A stretch of 23,335 nt of DNA from Oscillospiraceae bacterium (GCA_035353335.1 DAOPZJ010000035.1:4516-27850); one strand, 5' to 3'. Counted from the stretch's first letter, positions 1-9,852 are shown. Program-made: numbers and translations. Notes: generated by a model not told the origin, from the sequence alone.

Positions 1-17
1 GAAAGGCAGTGTGAGAT

Positions 18-572
18 ATGAACGATAACATTAAAAGCGGCGAAGACAAAATGAAAAAGACCGTTTTGACTCTTGAAAGTGAGCTCGCGACCATCCGTGC
101 AGGCCGTGCAAATCCTGCTGTGCTTGACAAAATCACTGTGGATTACTACGGCGTTCCCACTGCAATCAACCAGATGGCCGCAATTTCCGTCGCTGAAGCG
201 AGAATTCTTGTCATCCAGCCCTGGGACGCTTCGTTGTTGAAAAACATCGAAAAGGCCATCCAAACTTCCGATATCGGCATCAATCCCAATAACGACGGCA
301 GAGTCATAAGAATCGTTTTCCCGCCGCTTACCGAGGACCGCCGCCGTGATCTCGTCAAACAGATTGCAAAATATGCCGAAGAAAGCAAAATCGCCGTGCG
401 AAATATCCGCCGCGATGTGATGGAAAAACTCAAAGCGCAAAAAAAGACCTCGGAGATCACCGAAGACGATTTTGATGACTGCGAAAAAGAAGTCCAGGAT
501 CTCACCGAGAAATATTGCAAACAGGTCGACGATATCGTCACTAAAAAAGATAAAGAACTCATGGAGCTATAA
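18..572 (+). CDS. frr: Ribosome recycling factor
   Basis: The 184-residue product has the usual length (about 185) and character of ribosome recycling factor, which with EF-G splits the post-termination 70S complex in the cytoplasm so that subunits can be reused. The N-terminal part carries the family-typical 'ELATIRAGRANPAVLDKI' stretch near residues 21-39, and 'PPLTEDRRRDLVKQIAKYAE' lies in the helical C-terminal half. The ATG is preceded by an AAAGG ribosome binding site at about 3-7. It is the first gene of the plus-strand operon visible here. In Bacillota the gene before frr is usually pyrH, which would lie outside the window. Nothing in the reading frame looks damaged. Confidence 0.97.
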   Translation: MNDNIKSGEDKMKKTVLTLESELATIRAGRANPAVLDKITVDYYGVPTAINQMAAISVAEARILVIQPWDASLLKNIEKAIQTSDIGINPNNDGRVIRIVFPPLTEDRRRDLVKQIAKYAEESKIAVRNIRRDVMEKLKAQKKTSEITEDDFDDCEKEVQDLTEKYCKQVDDIVTKKDKELMEL

Positions 573-578
573 ATTAAT

Positions 579-600
579 CCCCCCTCCGAATGAGGGGGAC
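579..600 (+). terminator. GC-rich intergenic hairpin between frr and uppS
   Basis: Bases 580-586 (CCCCCTC) pair perfectly with 592-598 (GAGGGGG) around a 5-base loop. Only a weak T-containing stretch (CTTGTTTA) follows, so it may be a partial terminator, a processing site or an mRNA-stabilising stem rather than a full stop. The downstream genes have no obvious promoter of their own, which favours read-through. Confidence 0.45.
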
Positions 601-623
601 TTGTTTATGACACGGAAAGTGAT

Positions 624-1352
624 ATGAAAGAATCAAATGAAACTATATCGGCAAAAATGCCGAAGCATGTGGCTATCATTATGGACGGAAACGGCCGGTG
701 GGCCAAAGCCCGAGCGCTGCCGCGCAGCGCAGGCCATGCGGCAGGGAGTCAAAACTTTCGCAAAATCGCACGGTATGCCGATAAAATCGGAATCAAATAC
801 TTAACATTGTATGTTTTTTCGACCGAGAACTGGTCGCGCCAGCAGCAGGAAGTAGACGCTCTGATGCAGCTGTTTGAAGCCTATATGAAAGAAGCAATCT
901 CGGACTTTGCCAAAGACAACATCATCGTAAATTTTTTAGGTGATCGGACACCGTTCAGCGATAAGCTGAAAAAACTGATGGCTGATGTCGAGGCTCTGAA
1001 CAAGGGTAAAGACGGAATGCGGATGAATCTTGCGATGAATTACGGCGGAAAAGCCGAAATTCTGCACGCCGCCCGTCTGCTTGCGAGCGAGGTGAAGAAC
1101 AATAAATTGATGCCCGAAAGCATCAATGAACAGACATTTGAGCGGTGTTTGTATACAGCCGGTCAGCCGTCCGTCGATCTTTTGATTCGTACCGGCGGAG
1201 ATATGCGGATCTCGAATTTTTTGCTTTGGCAGGCCGCTTATGCGGAAATTGTCGTCTGTAAAAAATTCTGGCCGGATTTCTCGGAATATGATCTTGACCA
1301 TGCTGTTGAAGAATACGGAAAGCGGGATCGGAGATTCGGCGGAGTAAAATAA
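624..1352 (+). CDS. uppS: Isoprenyl transferase (undecaprenyl diphosphate synthase)
   Basis: This cis-prenyltransferase condenses isopentenyl diphosphate onto farnesyl diphosphate to make undecaprenyl diphosphate, the lipid carrier for peptidoglycan and other wall polymers. The 242-residue product opens with the signature 'HVAIIMDGNGRWA', with the catalytic Asp at residue 21, then 'GHAAG', 'YVFSTENW' and the C-terminal 'LLIRTGGDMRISNFLLWQ' with the Arg residues that bind IPP. Length and motifs are normal. GGAAAG at about 614-619 supports the ATG chosen. It lies 51 bases after frr and 18 before cdsA, and its substrate comes from the MEP pathway, two enzymes of which (dxr, ispG) are encoded in the same operon. 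Confidence 0.96.
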   Translation: MKESNETISAKMPKHVAIIMDGNGRWAKARALPRSAGHAAGSQNFRKIARYADKIGIKYLTLYVFSTENWSRQQQEVDALMQLFEAYMKEAISDFAKDNIIVNFLGDRTPFSDKLKKLMADVEALNKGKDGMRMNLAMNYGGKAEILHAARLLASEVKNNKLMPESINEQTFERCLYTAGQPSVDLLIRTGGDMRISNFLLWQAAYAEIVVCKKFWPDFSEYDLDHAVEEYGKRDRRFGGVK

Positions 1353-1370
1353 AAGAGGGAACAGGGAATC

Positions 1371-2204
1371 ATGAAGAAGCGGGTTGTCACATCAATCGTT
1401 TTAATCATTACAATCGGCGCGGCGTTTTATTTAACGACTATTGTCGGATGGGTACTTGACGTCGTCATGTACCTGCTTGCAATGCTTGCTGTTTACGAAT
1501 GTCTGAAAGTCATGAAGCTGCTCCGTTTAAAACTACTTTCTCTGGTTTGTTTTGCCTATCCTACAGCGGTTTCCGCGGTGATTTTAACCCAAAACAACGG
1601 CCGGATTACCGACTGCGCAATTATCATGTTGGTTCTGTTGATGTTTCTGGCGGTTATTTATCGAAGCAGCGACCGCGCAAAATTCTCCGCAGTCGCACTC
1701 GCCGGTTTATTTTCGGTCTATGTCACAACCGGATTTTCGGCGATCACTCAACTCCAAAAGCAAAACCAGCCAGGCGCCGGTGCGGTTTTGGCAGCTGTAA
1801 TTATACTCGGAACCTGGGCGGCAGACGTCGGCGGATGGCTGTTCGGCATTACAATGGGAAAACATAAACTCTGCCCGGCCATCAGCCCAAAAAAGACCGT
1901 TGAGGGTCTTGTCGGTTCATTGTTTTTTTCGGAAATGGCGTTTGTCGGTCTGGCATTTCTCTCAAGGCTGATTTTTCCGACGCAACCGCTCAATTGGGCG
2001 GTATTTGCTGTTATAGCGCCGATCGCGGCGATTTTTGAACTTATGGGCGATTTAACCGCTTCGGTGCTGAAACGGGAGCACAATGTCAAAGATTTCGGCA
2101 CCATTGTAGTCGGACACGGAGGGATCATGGACAGATTCGACGGAGTCCTGATGACATCAATCCTCTTTGCAATGACATCCCGATTTATAAACTTCTTTGG
2201 TTGA
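1371..2204 (+). CDS. cdsA: Phosphatidate cytidylyltransferase (CDP-diglyceride synthase)
   Basis: This integral membrane enzyme makes CDP-diacylglycerol from phosphatidate and CTP, the branch point for phosphatidylglycerol and other phospholipids. The 277-residue protein is strongly hydrophobic with several membrane segments. It ends with the CDP-diglyceride synthase signature at about residues 231-257: S-x-L-K-R, then K-D, then 'GHGGIMDRFDG', whose Asp residues bind the metal ions. An AGAGGGA site precedes the ATG. It sits between uppS and dxr, as in many Bacillota, with short gaps that point to one transcript. Confidence 0.95.
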   Translation: MKKRVVTSIVLIITIGAAFYLTTIVGWVLDVVMYLLAMLAVYECLKVMKLLRLKLLSLVCFAYPTAVSAVILTQNNGRITDCAIIMLVLLMFLAVIYRSSDRAKFSAVALAGLFSVYVTTGFSAITQLQKQNQPGAGAVLAAVIILGTWAADVGGWLFGITMGKHKLCPAISPKKTVEGLVGSLFFSEMAFVGLAFLSRLIFPTQPLNWAVFAVIAPIAAIFELMGDLTASVLKREHNVKDFGTIVVGHGGIMDRFDGVLMTSILFAMTSRFINFFG

Positions 2205-2221
2205 GCTGAAAGGATAACGAT

Positions 2222-3367
2222 TTGAAACTGACGATACTCGGGAGCACCGGCAGCATCGGCACACAGGCACTCTGTGTCGCAAAGAAAAACGGATATGAAA
2301 TTTCTGCGCTTGCCGCCGAAAAAAATGTCGAAACGGCGGAACAACAGGCAAGAGAATTTCGTCCGAAAGTATTTGTCCTACGTGACGAAAAAGCCGCCGC
2401 TGATTTAAGAACCCGTCTTCGGGATATGGATGTCAAAGTATGGGGCGGGGATGAATCCGTCTGCGAAGTTGCGCAAAATTTTGGGGACACTGTTTTAAAC
2501 GCCATTGTCGGGATTGCCGGTCTGCGTCCGACCATGGCGGCACTTGTAAAAGGCCGCCGTCTGGCTTTGGCAAATAAGGAGAGCTTAGTCACCGGCGGAG
2601 AATTGGTAATGAAACGCATTTTTGAAACGGGCTGCGAGTTGATACCGGTCGACAGCGAGCATAGCGCCATTTTTCAATGCATCGTCGGCAGTAAGAACCC
2701 GATTAGCAAAATCATTCTTACCGCATCGGGCGGGCCGTTTTTCGGCAAAAGCAGAGCGGAACTTTCGAATATTACAGCAGCGCAAGCCTTAAACCATCCT
2801 ACCTGGAGTATGGGGAAGAAGATCACAATCGACTGTGCGACGATGATAAACAAAGGCCTTGAAGTCATTGAGGCCTATTGGTTGTTCGGCGTAAAAACGG
2901 AACAAATTCAAATTGTGATTCACCGAAACAGCATCGTCCATTCGGCGGTCATCTTTAAAGATCATTCCGTCATTGCGCAGATGGGCCTTCCGGATATGCG
3001 TCTGCCGATTCAGTATGCGCTGACCTATCCGGAACGCCGTGATTTCGACGGAGAACCGCTCGATTTAGCCAAGATCGGAAGTCTTTCATTTGCCGAACCC
3101 GATTATGTGACTTTTCCTGCGCCGCTTGTCTGTAAAAAAGCCCTTGCTTTGGGCGGTACTTCGGCAACGGTCGCAAACGGCGCAAACGAAGCCGCAGTGT
3201 CGCTGTTTTTAAATTACAAAATCGGATTTTTACAGATTGCCGATTTGGTACAGGAGGCCGTGGAACGAATAAAACCCACGCCGATTCATACACTTGAAGA
3301 GATTTTCGACGCGGACAGTGAGGCCAAGGAATTTGTCCGTGAAAGGGCGGAACACGCGGGAGGATAA
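2222..3367 (+). CDS. dxr: 1-deoxy-D-xylulose 5-phosphate reductoisomerase
   Basis: This enzyme catalyses the NADPH-dependent conversion of DXP to 2-C-methyl-D-erythritol 4-phosphate, the committed step of the MEP isoprenoid pathway. The 381-residue product shows the nucleotide-binding 'GSTGSIG' at residues 7-13, 'LANKESLVTGG', the metal-binding Asp144 and Glu146 in 'VDSEHS', 'TASGGPF', and 'NKGLEVIEA' with Asn210, Lys211 and the third metal ligand Glu214. The start is TTG, supported by AAAGG at 2209-2213 and by the dinucleotide-binding motif beginning a few residues later. Only 5 bases separate its stop from the rseP start. Confidence 0.96.
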   Translation: MKLTILGSTGSIGTQALCVAKKNGYEISALAAEKNVETAEQQAREFRPKVFVLRDEKAAADLRTRLRDMDVKVWGGDESVCEVAQNFGDTVLNAIVGIAGLRPTMAALVKGRRLALANKESLVTGGELVMKRIFETGCELIPVDSEHSAIFQCIVGSKNPISKIILTASGGPFFGKSRAELSNITAAQALNHPTWSMGKKITIDCATMINKGLEVIEAYWLFGVKTEQIQIVIHRNSIVHSAVIFKDHSVIAQMGLPDMRLPIQYALTYPERRDFDGEPLDLAKIGSLSFAEPDYVTFPAPLVCKKALALGGTSATVANGANEAAVSLFLNYKIGFLQIADLVQEAVERIKPTPIHTLEEIFDADSEAKEFVRERAEHAGG

Positions 3368-3372
3368 AGAAT

Positions 3373-4401
3373 TTGAATATTGTTTGGCAAATCATCATCG
3401 CTCTGCTGGTGCTCGATCTGCTCATCGTCATTCATGAGCTCGGGCATTATACAGCAGCACGCATTTTCAAAATAAAAATCGACGAATTCTCTATCGGCAT
3501 GGGGCCGAGGCTGCTTAAAATTAAAGGGAAACACAATCTTTTTTCGCTCAAGGCCTTTCCGATCGGCGGCAGCGTCATTATGGAAGGCGAGGATGAGGAC
3601 AGCTGCGATCCCGATGCGTTTTGCAATAAAAAAGCATGGAAACGATTTATCGTAATCATCGCAGGCGCATTGATGAATCTGTTACTTGGACTGATTTTAA
3701 CGACAATTCTGGTTCTCGGCGAAAAAGCGCTCCCATCCCGCACTGTCGATAAGTTTTTTGATGATGCCGTCAGCGTGACATCCGGATTACAAACCGGAGA
3801 TGAGTTGCTCGATATCGATGGAACGCATATCTCAATTTATTCCGATGCGATATATGCGATCATGCGCAACCAGACCGGAAATGCAACGATTATCGTCCGG
3901 AGAAACGGTGAAAAAATTACGCTTGAAGATGTCAAGTTCGCCACGGAGGAAGTCGGGAAAACTACAGTCAGCAAACGCGATTTCTATTTTACTGCTGAGC
4001 CTAAAACCTTCGGAAACGTCGTTAACCATAGTTTTTACGGTACGATTTCTCTTGTTAAGGTGGTCTACCAGTCGATATATGACATTGCAAGGGGCAAATA
4101 CAGCGCTTCAGAAGTCAGCGGGCCGGTGGGGACAGTGAAGGTAATCGGGGAAGCAGCTTCACAAGGCCTTGATTCGTTGATTTATCTTGCCGCTTTCATC
4201 ACGGTTAACTTAGGCGTGTTCAACTTACTGCCGCTGCCCGCACTCGATGGCGGCCGTTTGATTTTTATTCTGATTGAAATTATTGTCAGGAAACCGGTTC
4301 CGAAAAAATATGAGAGTATGATCCATTTTATCGGATTCGGATTATTGATTTTATTGATTATCCTGGTCACTTTCAATGATATCAAATCCTTAGTAACGTG
4401 A
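3373..4401 (+). CDS. rseP: RseP/RasP-type site-2 intramembrane zinc metalloprotease
   Basis: This membrane-embedded protease cuts substrates inside the membrane, classically anti-sigma factors and leftover signal peptides. The 342-residue protein has the zinc motif HELGH at residues 21-25 in the first membrane helix, a second hydrophobic segment near 95-115, a PDZ-like domain at roughly 120-195, and the conserved 'NLLPLPALDGGRL' with the third ligand Asp292, followed by a C-terminal membrane helix. The start is TTG, with GGGAGG in the last codons of dxr as its ribosome binding site. No anti-sigma factor gene lies nearby, so substrates cannot be inferred from context. Confidence 0.94.
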   Translation: MNIVWQIIIALLVLDLLIVIHELGHYTAARIFKIKIDEFSIGMGPRLLKIKGKHNLFSLKAFPIGGSVIMEGEDEDSCDPDAFCNKKAWKRFIVIIAGALMNLLLGLILTTILVLGEKALPSRTVDKFFDDAVSVTSGLQTGDELLDIDGTHISIYSDAIYAIMRNQTGNATIIVRRNGEKITLEDVKFATEEVGKTTVSKRDFYFTAEPKTFGNVVNHSFYGTISLVKVVYQSIYDIARGKYSASEVSGPVGTVKVIGEAASQGLDSLIYLAAFITVNLGVFNLLPLPALDGGRLIFILIEIIVRKPVPKKYESMIHFIGFGLLILLIILVTFNDIKSLVT

Positions 4402-4442
4402 AATGCTTTTATCATCTTAAATATTTATAAGGATTTAAAATT

Positions 4443-5507
4443 ATGCGCAGGATTTGCAAAACGATCAAAGTCGGAAAAACGGCTGTAGGCGGAAACGAAA
4501 AAATAACCGTCCAATCGATGCTGAATGTTCATTATGACGATATCGAGGGAAATATCGCTCAGGCAAAACGGCTTGAGGGCGTCGGCTGTGATATCATCCG
4601 CATTGCGGTTCCGAACATGGAAGCGGTCAAAACGCTTGAAGCAGTCAAAACAGCCTGCTGTCTGCCGCTTGTCGCCGATATCCATTTCGACTATAAGCTT
4701 GCCGTCGAATCAGTTTTCGCCGGAGCCGACAAAATTCGAATCAATCCCGGAAATATCGGTTCAGACGAGCGTGTCAAGGCAGTGGCGGAATGCTGCCGTG
4801 CAAAGAACATCCCGATTCGCATCGGTGTTAATTCAGGCTCCCTCGGAAAAGATATTTTAAACCAATACGGAGGTCCGACTCCGCAGGCACTGGCACAGAG
4901 TGCATTATGCGAGATTAAATTGCTGGAACGTTTCGACTTTGATAATATCCTCATATCGGTAAAGTCGTCTGACGTAAAAACGACAGTCGAAGCCAATCGA
5001 ATTTTAGCGATAAACTGCCAATACCCTTTGCATTTGGGCGTAACTGAAGCCGGGACCGAGGGGATATCGTCACTAAAGTCCGCTGCGGCAATCGGTTCGT
5101 TATTGCTTGACGGCATCGGCGACACGATTCGGGTCTCGGTCACAGGAGAACCAGAACGGGAAGTCGTTATCGGGAAAAACATTCTTACAGCTTTGGAGAT
5201 GTCAAACCGTCCGACCATCATTTCCTGTCCTACTTGCGGCAGAACCAGAGGTCCGGTCGTTGAATACGCCGAAAAATTACATAAGTACTGCGCGGATATT
5301 GAAATCCCGCTGAAGATTGCGGTTATGGGCTGTGAAGTGAACGGTCCCGGCGAAGCCAAAAGCGCCGATATCGGGATGGCCTTCGGAAATGGCTGCGCAA
5401 TCCTGTTCCGTAATGGGGAGACCGTTAAAAAGGGCGAGCAAAACGAGATTTTTAATTTGCTGATCAAGTATTTGGAGGATATAAAACATGGCCGCAACGC
5501 TGTCTGA
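4443..5507 (+). CDS. ispG: 4-hydroxy-3-methylbut-2-enyl diphosphate synthase
   Basis: This [4Fe-4S] enzyme converts MEcPP to HMBPP, the second-last step of the MEP pathway. The 354-residue product begins with the family-typical 'VGGNEKITVQSML'. It has the TIM-barrel core and the three cluster cysteines, Cys262 and Cys265 in 'SCPTCGRTRG' and Cys297 in 'VMGCEVNGPGEA'. The length fits the short bacterial form. TAAGGA before the ATG acts as ribosome binding site. Its last 20 bases overlap the start of polC, so the two are probably translationally coupled. Confidence 0.96.
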   Translation: MRRICKTIKVGKTAVGGNEKITVQSMLNVHYDDIEGNIAQAKRLEGVGCDIIRIAVPNMEAVKTLEAVKTACCLPLVADIHFDYKLAVESVFAGADKIRINPGNIGSDERVKAVAECCRAKNIPIRIGVNSGSLGKDILNQYGGPTPQALAQSALCEIKLLERFDFDNILISVKSSDVKTTVEANRILAINCQYPLHLGVTEAGTEGISSLKSAAAIGSLLLDGIGDTIRVSVTGEPEREVVIGKNILTALEMSNRPTIISCPTCGRTRGPVVEYAEKLHKYCADIEIPLKIAVMGCEVNGPGEAKSADIGMAFGNGCAILFRNGETVKKGEQNEIFNLLIKYLEDIKHGRNAV

Positions 5508-8500
5508 GCTGTTCTTTGGAGCGGTTTCGGAGCCGATGGTCGCTTCAGGCGAAGTCAGAGGCCTTGAAATAGATAAAAAAGAAAGAATCATACGGCTTGA
5601 AGCCCTTTATTACGAATTGATTCCGCTGAAAGCGATTGAACGCGCACAGGAAGAATTGCGCGAATTCTATAAAATAAAATCCGTTCGAATCTCCCCTGTA
5701 TTTCCCGCAGAATTGTTGAATAACGAATACTTAAGCGCCTTATGCGAAATGCTGCGGGACAAAATGGCAGTCGTAAACGGCTTTTTGGACGAGGCAAAAT
5801 ACAGCAGCGAAGGGAATATACTGGTCATTGAGCTTAAGTATGGCGGGAAAGAGCTGCTTGAAAAATCAGACTTTTCAAAGATTATTAAATCATCGGTATA
5901 TAAAAGCTTCGGCGTTAATATAGAAGTGGAGTTTTCCGGCACGGTGGAAATCGACCGAAATTCAGGTGAATATGCTGATGCCGTCAAAACCCCGGAATTG
6001 CCGCCGATTGTCGTAAAACCGAAGGAATTGGCGCCGGCGGCACCATCCTCAGTGTCAATCAATTTGTTCAAACGCCCTGAAGAGCAGGCAATTGAGGAGA
6101 CAGCCCGCAAAAAGACCGTATTTTTGGGGAAGAGAATTGCCGAATTGCCGGTTCCGATTTCCGAGGTTTATCAAAAACGGCTCAAAGAAAACATCGTAGT
6201 CGAAGGCGATGTGTTTTTAATTGATAAAAAACCGATCAAAGACGGCTCAATGGTGATTTTTAATTTTTTTATCACCGACGGCGGTTCATCGATCGGCTGT
6301 AAATTGTTTTTACGCAATTCCAAACTCGAGCTCGAGGATTTGATACAGGAAGGTCAGACTTTAAAAGTCAGCGGTAATGTGGAATTCGATGATTTTGCAC
6401 AGCAGGAGTTGCTAATTCCGATCAACATTTGTCTGTCTGAAAAGAAGAAGGTCGTTGATAGTGCAGAAAATAAACGCGTTGAGCTGCATTTGCATACTGC
6501 AATGTCAATGTTGGACGCCGTCACTCCGGCAGCATTGTTAGTCAGACAGGCCTATGACTGGGGACACCGTGCGGTCGCAATCACCGACCACGGTGTCGTT
6601 CAGGCTTTCCCTGATGCAATGAAAGAATATGAAGATATTAAAAAGGCTCATCCGGATGCCGATTTCAAGGTGATTTACGGCATGGAGGCCTATATCGTCA
6701 ATGATAAGAGCGGCGTTGTGACAGGACATACCGAAGCTTCCTTTGAAGATGAATTTGTCGTATTTGACATTGAAACAACGGGGCTTTCTTCACAAAATGA
6801 CCGTATCACCGAGATTGGCGCAGTCAGAATTAAGAAGGGAGTGGTGTTAGGAGAATTTAATACCTTCGTCAATCCCCAAATACCGATCCCTGCTAAAATC
6901 ACTGAGATCACCGGCATCAACGATATGATGGTGGCCGATGCACCACACGAAGACGAAGCGCTCGGAATGTTTTGTAATTTTGCTGAAAATTGCGTTTTGA
7001 TCGCCCATAATTCCGAATTTGATACGGGTTTTATTTCCGCAGCTGCGAAGCGTGCCCGGCGAAAGTTTGAAAATCCGCATATTGATACGATGAAAATGGC
7101 GCGAATCGTATATCCGGAGCTTCAGAATCATAGGCTCGAAACAGTGGTTGCACACCTTGGATTAGATAAGTTTAACCACCACCGCGCTTCCGACGACGCC
7201 CGTATCACTGCAAAAATCTTTTCAAAAATGCTGGACCGTTTTATTCAAAACGGCTGTAAATGCATCTCTGATATGGAGGGTGAATTGGTAGGTGGCTCAT
7301 TAGCAAAACTGCATGCGTTTCACTGCATCATTCTCGTAAAAAACGACGTCGGCCTGCGGAATCTCTATGAGCTCGTATCGATGTCCAACCTCGAATATTA
7401 CCATTATGTCCCGAGGATCCCGAAAAGCGTTTTAACTGAGCGCAAAGAAGGTCTGATCATCGGCAGCGCATGTGAAGCCGGAGAACTTTACAGAGCGATT
7501 GTCGAAGGCAGAGAAAATTCGATTTTATATTCCATCGCTTCTTATTACGATTACCTCGAAATCCAACCGCTTTGCAACAACGAATTCATGATCAGAAGTG
7601 AGGATGAACGCGTAAAACATATCAAATCCAAGCAACAATTGATCGAGTTTAATAAAAAGATTTTATACATAGGCAAAAAGCTCAACAAACCGGTCGTCGC
7701 CACCTGTGACGTGCATTTTATAAAACCGGAGGACAGCATCTTCCGCGAGATCATCATAACCGGAAAAAAGATGAAAGACGCCGAATCTCAGGCGCCGCTG
7801 TATTTCCGGACAACCAACGAAATGCTTTCCGAATTTTCTTACTTGTCCGAACAGGAAGCGCGTGAAGTCGTCATTGACAACACCAATAAAATAGCCGATA
7901 TGGTCGAAGTCGTCCGCCCGATTCCGAAAGGCACCTATACACCGCAGATGGAGGGTGCGGAACAACAGCTGACGGATATTGTCTTTCAAAACGCTAAAAC
8001 GCAGTATGGCGATCCGCTGCCGAAAGTAGTTTCCGACCGGCTTGAGCGGGAACTTGCGCCGGTCATTAAACACGGATTTGCGGTTCTGTACATGATCGCG
8101 CAGAAACTCGTAGCCTTCTCTAATGAACACGGTTATATGGTCGGTTCGCGCGGCTCGGTCGGCTCGACCCTTTTAGCCGCGATGACCGGCATTTCCGAGG
8201 TCAATCCGCTGCCTGCGCATTATTATTGTAAAGCTTGTAAGTATAGTGAATTCATCGACGATGAAGAAGCGGTCGGTTTTGATCTTCCGCCGAAAAACTG
8301 TCCGAACTGCCATTCGCCGCTTGAGCGCGACGGCGTCAATATCCCGTTTGAGACCTTTTTGGGTTTTGCGGGCGATAAGCAACCCGATATTGACCTGAAC
8401 TTCTCAGGCGAATTCCAAAGCGAAGCGCATAAATATACAGAGCAGTTATTTGGTGCGGAAAACGTCTTTAAAGCCGGAACAATCTCTACGATAGCGGAAA

Positions 8501-9810
8501 AAACGGCATATGGTTATGTCTTAAAGTATTGCGAGGAAAAAGGCATAACCCTGCCCAAAGCCGAGATGGAGCGCCTTGCCGCAGGCTGTACCGGCGTCAA
8601 ACGCACGACCGGTCAGCACCCCGGCGGCATGGTCGTAATTCCGAAAGGTCTCAGTGTCCATCAGTTTACACCGGTGCAGCATCCGGCAGAAAAAAAGGAC
8701 AGCGATATCATCACCACCCACTTCGACTTCCATTCGCTGCACGATACAATATTAAAATTAGACGAGCTTGGGCACGACATCCCGACGATTTTCAAATACC
8801 TTCGGGATCTGACCGGAATCGATTTCAAGGATGTCCCCATGTCGGATAAAAAGGTCATGCAGCTGTTTGTCTCGACGGAACCGCTCGGGGTCATGCCCGC
8901 CCAGATCAACAATCCGATAGGCACCTTTGCTATCCCCGAAATGGGCACCTCATTTGTGCGTCAGATGCTTGTTGAGACACAGCCGAAGACCTTTGCCGAC
9001 TTGCTGCAGATTTCCGGCCTATCGCATGGCACAAACGTCTGGCTCGGAAACGCTCAGGAATTGATTAAAAATAAGATATGCACCATCTCCGAAGTCATCG
9101 GCACGCGCGACAACATCATGCTTTATTTGATTAAAAAGGGCCTGGATCCGATCAAGGCTTTCAAAATTACCGAGATCGTGCGCAAGGGAGATGCGAAGAA
9201 AAAACTCACCCCTGATCTGGTGGACGAAATGATGTCTCACGATGTGCCAGAATGGTATGTCGATTCCTGCTTTAAAATAAAGTATATGTTTCCGAAAGCC
9301 CATGCTGCAGCCTATGTCATTTCCGCCATCAAACTCGGATGGTTCAAAGTCTATAAGCCGCTGGAATTCTATTCGGTTTATTTCTCAGTGCGCAGTACGG
9401 ATTTTGACTATATTTGCGCCGTCAACGGCATGGAGTTTACCAAAAAGAAAATGGTGGAGATCGAAAATAAAGGCAAAGCGGCGACTCAGAAAGAGCAGGA
9501 CAGCTACGAAATCATGCAGATCATGGTCGAGATGTTTGCCCGCGGGTTTGAGTTTTTGCCAGCGAATCTTGAAAAGTCCGACGCCTATAAATTCCTGCTC
9601 GAGAACGGGAAAATTCGTCTTCCGTTCTCTGCGATTTCCGGCGTCGGCGAGACGGTCGCGCCGGTAATCGCCGCTGCCCGCGATAAGGGGTATGCGACCG
9701 TTGAAGAATTTGCCTCATCCGGAGGTATTTCATCGGCGGTCATCGCCTCAATGCGTGATAACGGCGTCTTCGGCGATTTGCCTGAGAGTAACCAACTCAC
9801 GCTATTTTAA
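5488..9810 (+). CDS. polC: DNA polymerase III alpha subunit, Gram-positive PolC type
   Basis: This is the main replicative polymerase of low-GC Gram-positive bacteria, with built-in 3'-5' proofreading. The 1440-residue product follows PolC order: N-terminal domain, OB fold near 220-320, PHP part 1 from 'ELHLHT' (His334, His336), a DnaQ-like exonuclease inserted at about 423-590 (Asp427 and Glu429 in 'FDIETTG', later 'HNSEFDTGF' and 'HHRASDDA'), PHP part 2, and the polymerase core. The core has a zinc-binding insert (Cys914, Cys917, Cys938, Cys941), the catalytic 'PDIDLNFSGE' (Asp967, Asp969) and 'TTGQHPGGMVV'. It ends in QLTLF, a classical beta-clamp binding motif. GGAGG before the ATG lies inside ispG. 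It is full length, with no visible damage. Confidence 0.98.
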   Translation: MAATLSELFFGAVSEPMVASGEVRGLEIDKKERIIRLEALYYELIPLKAIERAQEELREFYKIKSVRISPVFPAELLNNEYLSALCEMLRDKMAVVNGFLDEAKYSSEGNILVIELKYGGKELLEKSDFSKIIKSSVYKSFGVNIEVEFSGTVEIDRNSGEYADAVKTPELPPIVVKPKELAPAAPSSVSINLFKRPEEQAIEETARKKTVFLGKRIAELPVPISEVYQKRLKENIVVEGDVFLIDKKPIKDGSMVIFNFFITDGGSSIGCKLFLRNSKLELEDLIQEGQTLKVSGNVEFDDFAQQELLIPINICLSEKKKVVDSAENKRVELHLHTAMSMLDAVTPAALLVRQAYDWGHRAVAITDHGVVQAFPDAMKEYEDIKKAHPDADFKVIYGMEAYIVNDKSGVVTGHTEASFEDEFVVFDIETTGLSSQNDRITEIGAVRIKKGVVLGEFNTFVNPQIPIPAKITEITGINDMMVADAPHEDEALGMFCNFAENCVLIAHNSEFDTGFISAAAKRARRKFENPHIDTMKMARIVYPELQNHRLETVVAHLGLDKFNHHRASDDARITAKIFSKMLDRFIQNGCKCISDMEGELVGGSLAKLHAFHCIILVKNDVGLRNLYELVSMSNLEYYHYVPRIPKSVLTERKEGLIIGSACEAGELYRAIVEGRENSILYSIASYYDYLEIQPLCNNEFMIRSEDERVKHIKSKQQLIEFNKKILYIGKKLNKPVVATCDVHFIKPEDSIFREIIITGKKMKDAESQAPLYFRTTNEMLSEFSYLSEQEAREVVIDNTNKIADMVEVVRPIPKGTYTPQMEGAEQQLTDIVFQNAKTQYGDPLPKVVSDRLERELAPVIKHGFAVLYMIAQKLVAFSNEHGYMVGSRGSVGSTLLAAMTGISEVNPLPAHYYCKACKYSEFIDDEEAVGFDLPPKNCPNCHSPLERDGVNIPFETFLGFAGDKQPDIDLNFSGEFQSEAHKYTEQLFGAENVFKAGTISTIAEKTAYGYVLKYCEEKGITLPKAEMERLAAGCTGVKRTTGQHPGGMVVIPKGLSVHQFTPVQHPAEKKDSDIITTHFDFHSLHDTILKLDELGHDIPTIFKYLRDLTGIDFKDVPMSDKKVMQLFVSTEPLGVMPAQINNPIGTFAIPEMGTSFVRQMLVETQPKTFADLLQISGLSHGTNVWLGNAQELIKNKICTISEVIGTRDNIMLYLIKKGLDPIKAFKITEIVRKGDAKKKLTPDLVDEMMSHDVPEWYVDSCFKIKYMFPKAHAAAYVISAIKLGWFKVYKPLEFYSVYFSVRSTDFDYICAVNGMEFTKKKMVEIENKGKAATQKEQDSYEIMQIMVEMFARGFEFLPANLEKSDAYKFLLENGKIRLPFSAISGVGETVAPVIAAARDKGYATVEEFASSGGISSAVIASMRDNGVFGDLPESNQLTLF

Positions 9811-9814
9811 GTAA

Positions 9815-9852
9815 AAGCTCTGCAGACCGCAACAGTCCACAGGGCTTCTTTT
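9815..9852. terminator. Bidirectional terminator between polC and the ymaF-like gene
   Basis: AAGCTCTG (9815-9822) pairs with CAGGGCTT (9840-9847) with one G-T pair. Inside, GAC/GTC extend the stem across a small CA/CA internal loop. CTTTT follows on the plus strand and TTTTAC on the minus strand, so it can end both convergent transcripts. Confidence 0.75.

Noticed and set aside
4691..5497. 268-residue minus-strand frame
   Set aside because: It lies wholly opposite ispG, which has all expected cluster cysteines; the antisense frame has no family features.
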